From assembly GCA_900546345.1 (NCBI GenBank), contig URCI01000009.1:4286-68285 (forward strand): a stretch of DNA of 64,000 nt, written 5' to 3'. Both the position numbers and the translations under genes were made by a program. Positions 62,148 through 64,000 of this stretch are shown here, one piece after another. The notes under the pieces were generated by a model that was given only the letters and a program-made list of their open reading frames with translations, ran no database searches and was not told the DNA's origin. Numbering within the stretch: the first letter of the stretch is position 1; each line of letters opens with the position of its first letter. This DNA comes from an uncultured Prevotella sp. (GTDB lineage Bacteria; Bacteroidota; Bacteroidia; Bacteroidales; Bacteroidaceae).

Positions 62148-63869
62148 ATGAAAACCAAGATATTCTCCGTCGCCGCCCTGGCACTGCTCTCGTTGGGCGT
62201 GACCTCCTGCGGCAATGATTTCCTCGATGTCTCGTCAAAGACAGAGACGTCGACGGGCAACTATTATAAGAACACAAGTGACGCCGAGCGTGCACTCATC
62301 GGATGCTACGACGGTTGGCAGGGTACGGTGTCTCTCGGTCCTACGTTCACTTTCCAAATGATCTCGGAATATATGAGCGATGAGTGCTTTGGCGGTACCG
62401 GTGCCAACGACGCTCGTAACTCTCAAGTCGTGGACCGCTTTGACATCGGTCAGGATGTTTCGCAGGTCAATCTCTGCAACGATCTGTGGGAGGATTACTA
62501 CAAAGCCATCTACAACTGCAATGAGCTGTTGTTGAAAGCTTCCGACACACAGTGGAGCTCCGAGGCTGCTAAAGGTCGTATCCTTGGCGAGACACGTGCC
62601 ATCCGTGGCATATGCTATTTCGACATGGTGCGTCTGTTTGAAAACATTCCCTTGTTGACCACACCTACTGACGAGAATGTTCCTCAGGCCGATCCCGACA
62701 GCGTCTATGCACTGATTGTCAATGATCTGACCTATGCTGCCGAGAACATTCCGGCCAACGCTTATCCCAAGAGTCAGTCGGCAACCAACGATGGCCGCAT
62801 CACGAAATATGCTGCCGAGGCCATGCTCGCCCGTGTCTATCTCTTCTACGACGGCGTTTACAACAACAACGAACGCAAGGAGATGCCCGGCGGACTGACG
62901 GCTGCCAAGGCTTTGGCCGGTCTTGAGGATGTCATTCAAAGCAAGGAATACAGCCTCGTGCCCCATTTCAAGAATCTCTGGCCCGCTGCCAGTGACAAAT
63001 GGGTGCAGGATGCCAGTGGTAACTGGACCAACGACTCGACCTATGCCGGCGACGGCAACAGCGAGACCGTGCTGAGCATGAAGTTCAACTATACCAGTGA
63101 CTACAATGGCAACAGTGGTGGTAACCGTTCCATCGTGATGTTTGGCATGCGCACCGGAGGCACGATCTGTGTGCCCTACGGTCAAGGCTGGGGCGGCGCC
63201 ACGGTGACTTCTGCCACATGGAACGATTTCTCCACCGGTGACAGCCGACAGAGTGCTTCCATCATCAACATGGCACAGGAGGGTATCACGCAGCTCGATG
63301 CCTGGAAAAAGGTGGCCTCTGACCAGCGCGAGTACACCGGTTTTGCCATCAAGAAATACACGCCGCGCTCGAAGTGGACAAAGGGTGCTGACGGCTCCTG
63401 GTCAATGACACACTACTATCAGGGTCTCATGGCCGGTGACTTCCAGATCTCCCAACCGCAGGACTACGTGCTCATGCGCTATTCCGACGTGTTGCTGATG
63501 GCTGCAGAACTCGGTTCGCCGAAGGCTCAGACCTATTTCAACGAGGTGCGCAAGCGTGCTTTCACACAGGATGACGGGTCGCTGAGCAATGGCTATCACG
63601 AGTTGCCTGCCACAGAGAGCAATATCCTCAAAGAGCGTAAGCTAGAGTTTGTCGGTGAGGGCATCCGCTATTGGGATCTGCTGCGCCAGGGTATCGACGT
63701 GGCTGCCAACACGATCGCTAACAGTGGTGAGAAAGTCGTCTCCGGCGGCAGAGAAGAGACAGTGACTATCAAAGCCGAGAACATCAAGAGCAAACGAGGC
63801 TTCTGCCAGATTCCGCTCACTCAGATCCAGCGCTCCAACAACCTGCTCAAGCAGAATGCCGGATGGTAA
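62148..63869 (+). CDS. SusD/RagB surface lipoprotein 3
   Basis: A 573-residue SusD-type lipoprotein with lipidated cysteine C21 (VTSC) and the typical opening GNDFLDVSSKTETSTGNYY. The helical core (GETRAIRGICYFDMVRLFENIP and LKERKLEFVGEGIRYWDLLR, two separate regions) and the C-terminal FCQIPLTQIQRSNNLLKQN match the family. It is the lid of SusC 3, 21 nt upstream. The next 130 bases to the window edge hold no recognisable gene. Confidence 0.95.
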   Translation: MKTKIFSVAALALLSLGVTSCGNDFLDVSSKTETSTGNYYKNTSDAERALIGCYDGWQGTVSLGPTFTFQMISEYMSDECFGGTGANDARNSQVVDRFDIGQDVSQVNLCNDLWEDYYKAIYNCNELLLKASDTQWSSEAAKGRILGETRAIRGICYFDMVRLFENIPLLTTPTDENVPQADPDSVYALIVNDLTYAAENIPANAYPKSQSATNDGRITKYAAEAMLARVYLFYDGVYNNNERKEMPGGLTAAKALAGLEDVIQSKEYSLVPHFKNLWPAASDKWVQDASGNWTNDSTYAGDGNSETVLSMKFNYTSDYNGNSGGNRSIVMFGMRTGGTICVPYGQGWGGATVTSATWNDFSTGDSRQSASIINMAQEGITQLDAWKKVASDQREYTGFAIKKYTPRSKWTKGADGSWSMTHYYQGLMAGDFQISQPQDYVLMRYSDVLLMAAELGSPKAQTYFNEVRKRAFTQDDGSLSNGYHELPATESNILKERKLEFVGEGIRYWDLLRQGIDVAANTIANSGEKVVSGGREETVTIKAENIKSKRGFCQIPLTQIQRSNNLLKQNAGW

Positions 63870-64000
63870 TCCTGGGTCAAAAACATATTCTTTTCACCAT
63901 CATCTAAGAATGGACTAAATAGAAATCTCATTATGAAAATCAAACATGAGTCCACTTTAAAAAGTCCGGACTGAGACCATTTGATTAAATTTGAAATTAC
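63870..64000. other. downstream end of the window
   Basis: AT-rich sequence after SusD 3. A palindrome AGTCCGGACT at about 63963-63972 follows another AGTCC and could belong to a small hairpin. A 13-codon frame from 63934 is too short to support. Confidence 0.4.

Noticed and set aside
63934..63975. 13-codon frame at the window end
   Set aside because: Too short to support; it overlaps a palindrome and may simply be part of a leader for a gene beyond the window.

Overview
The window reads as a chromosomal segment of a Bacteroidales bacterium, most likely Prevotellaceae from a gut or rumen. The evidence is three SusC/SusD pairs, a hybrid two-component sensor, a Bat aerotolerance operon, SPII lipoproteins with short lipoboxes, and repeated promoter -7 elements of the form TAnnTTTG, the Bacteroidetes sigma-70 type. 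Species cannot be told from the sequence alone.

Layout. 1-9.6 kb: MoxR ATPase, DUF58 protein, a BatD-like membrane protein, batA, batB, batC, batD, batE and a PAP2 phosphatase, all on +. 9.7-14.1 kb: queA (long form), a DUF2027/Smr protein and nadE on +, closed by a terminator. 14.3-18.3 kb: on the minus strand a lipoprotein, a 73-residue membrane protein with ten consecutive histidines, a phosphate-porin-type (O/P) outer membrane porin, and a lone GltD-type oxidoreductase; a tRNA-Pro(UGG) with its own promoter and terminator lies on + between the last two. 19.0-25.8 kb: a minus-strand glycosidase operon, GH95 then GH115 then GH43. 26.1-28.6 kb: a degenerate ThiD domain fused to an AraC DNA-binding domain, followed by pdxS and pdxT. 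28.8-33.6 kb: nifJ and an AAA_14/DUF4143 ATPase on minus. 34.1-56.0 kb: a polysaccharide utilisation locus (PUL): hybrid sensor, SusC, SusD, a second SusC (no N-terminal extension domain), SusD, a DUF1735-type lipoprotein, a GH10-like lipoprotein that has lost its catalytic residues, GH98, and GH29 with its own promoter. 56.6-58.6 kb: a second unrelated P-loop ATPase and a Cof-type HAD phosphatase. 59.0-63.9 kb: a third SusC/SusD pair.

How the genes fit. The order SusC-SusD-SusC-SusD-DUF1735 lipoprotein-GH10 position is that of the xus xylan locus known from Prevotella and Bacteroides. GH98 (some members are endo-xylanases), GH115 (xylan alpha-glucuronidase), GH43 (arabinofuranosidase/xylosidase), and GH95 and GH29 (alpha-fucosidase/galactosidase types) together point to a heavily decorated glucuronoarabinoxylan as substrate. 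The enzymes are split between the PUL proper and the operon about 8 kb upstream of the sensor gene.

The most interesting points are the apparently dead GH10 xylanase carrying an inserted carbohydrate-binding-like module, probably a surface glycan-binding protein; the ThiD-AraC fusion next to pdxST, a candidate vitamin B6 regulator; the natural deca-histidine membrane peptide downstream of a porin; and several repeat and hairpin structures between genes. No CRISPR array, insertion sequence, phage or integrase was seen.
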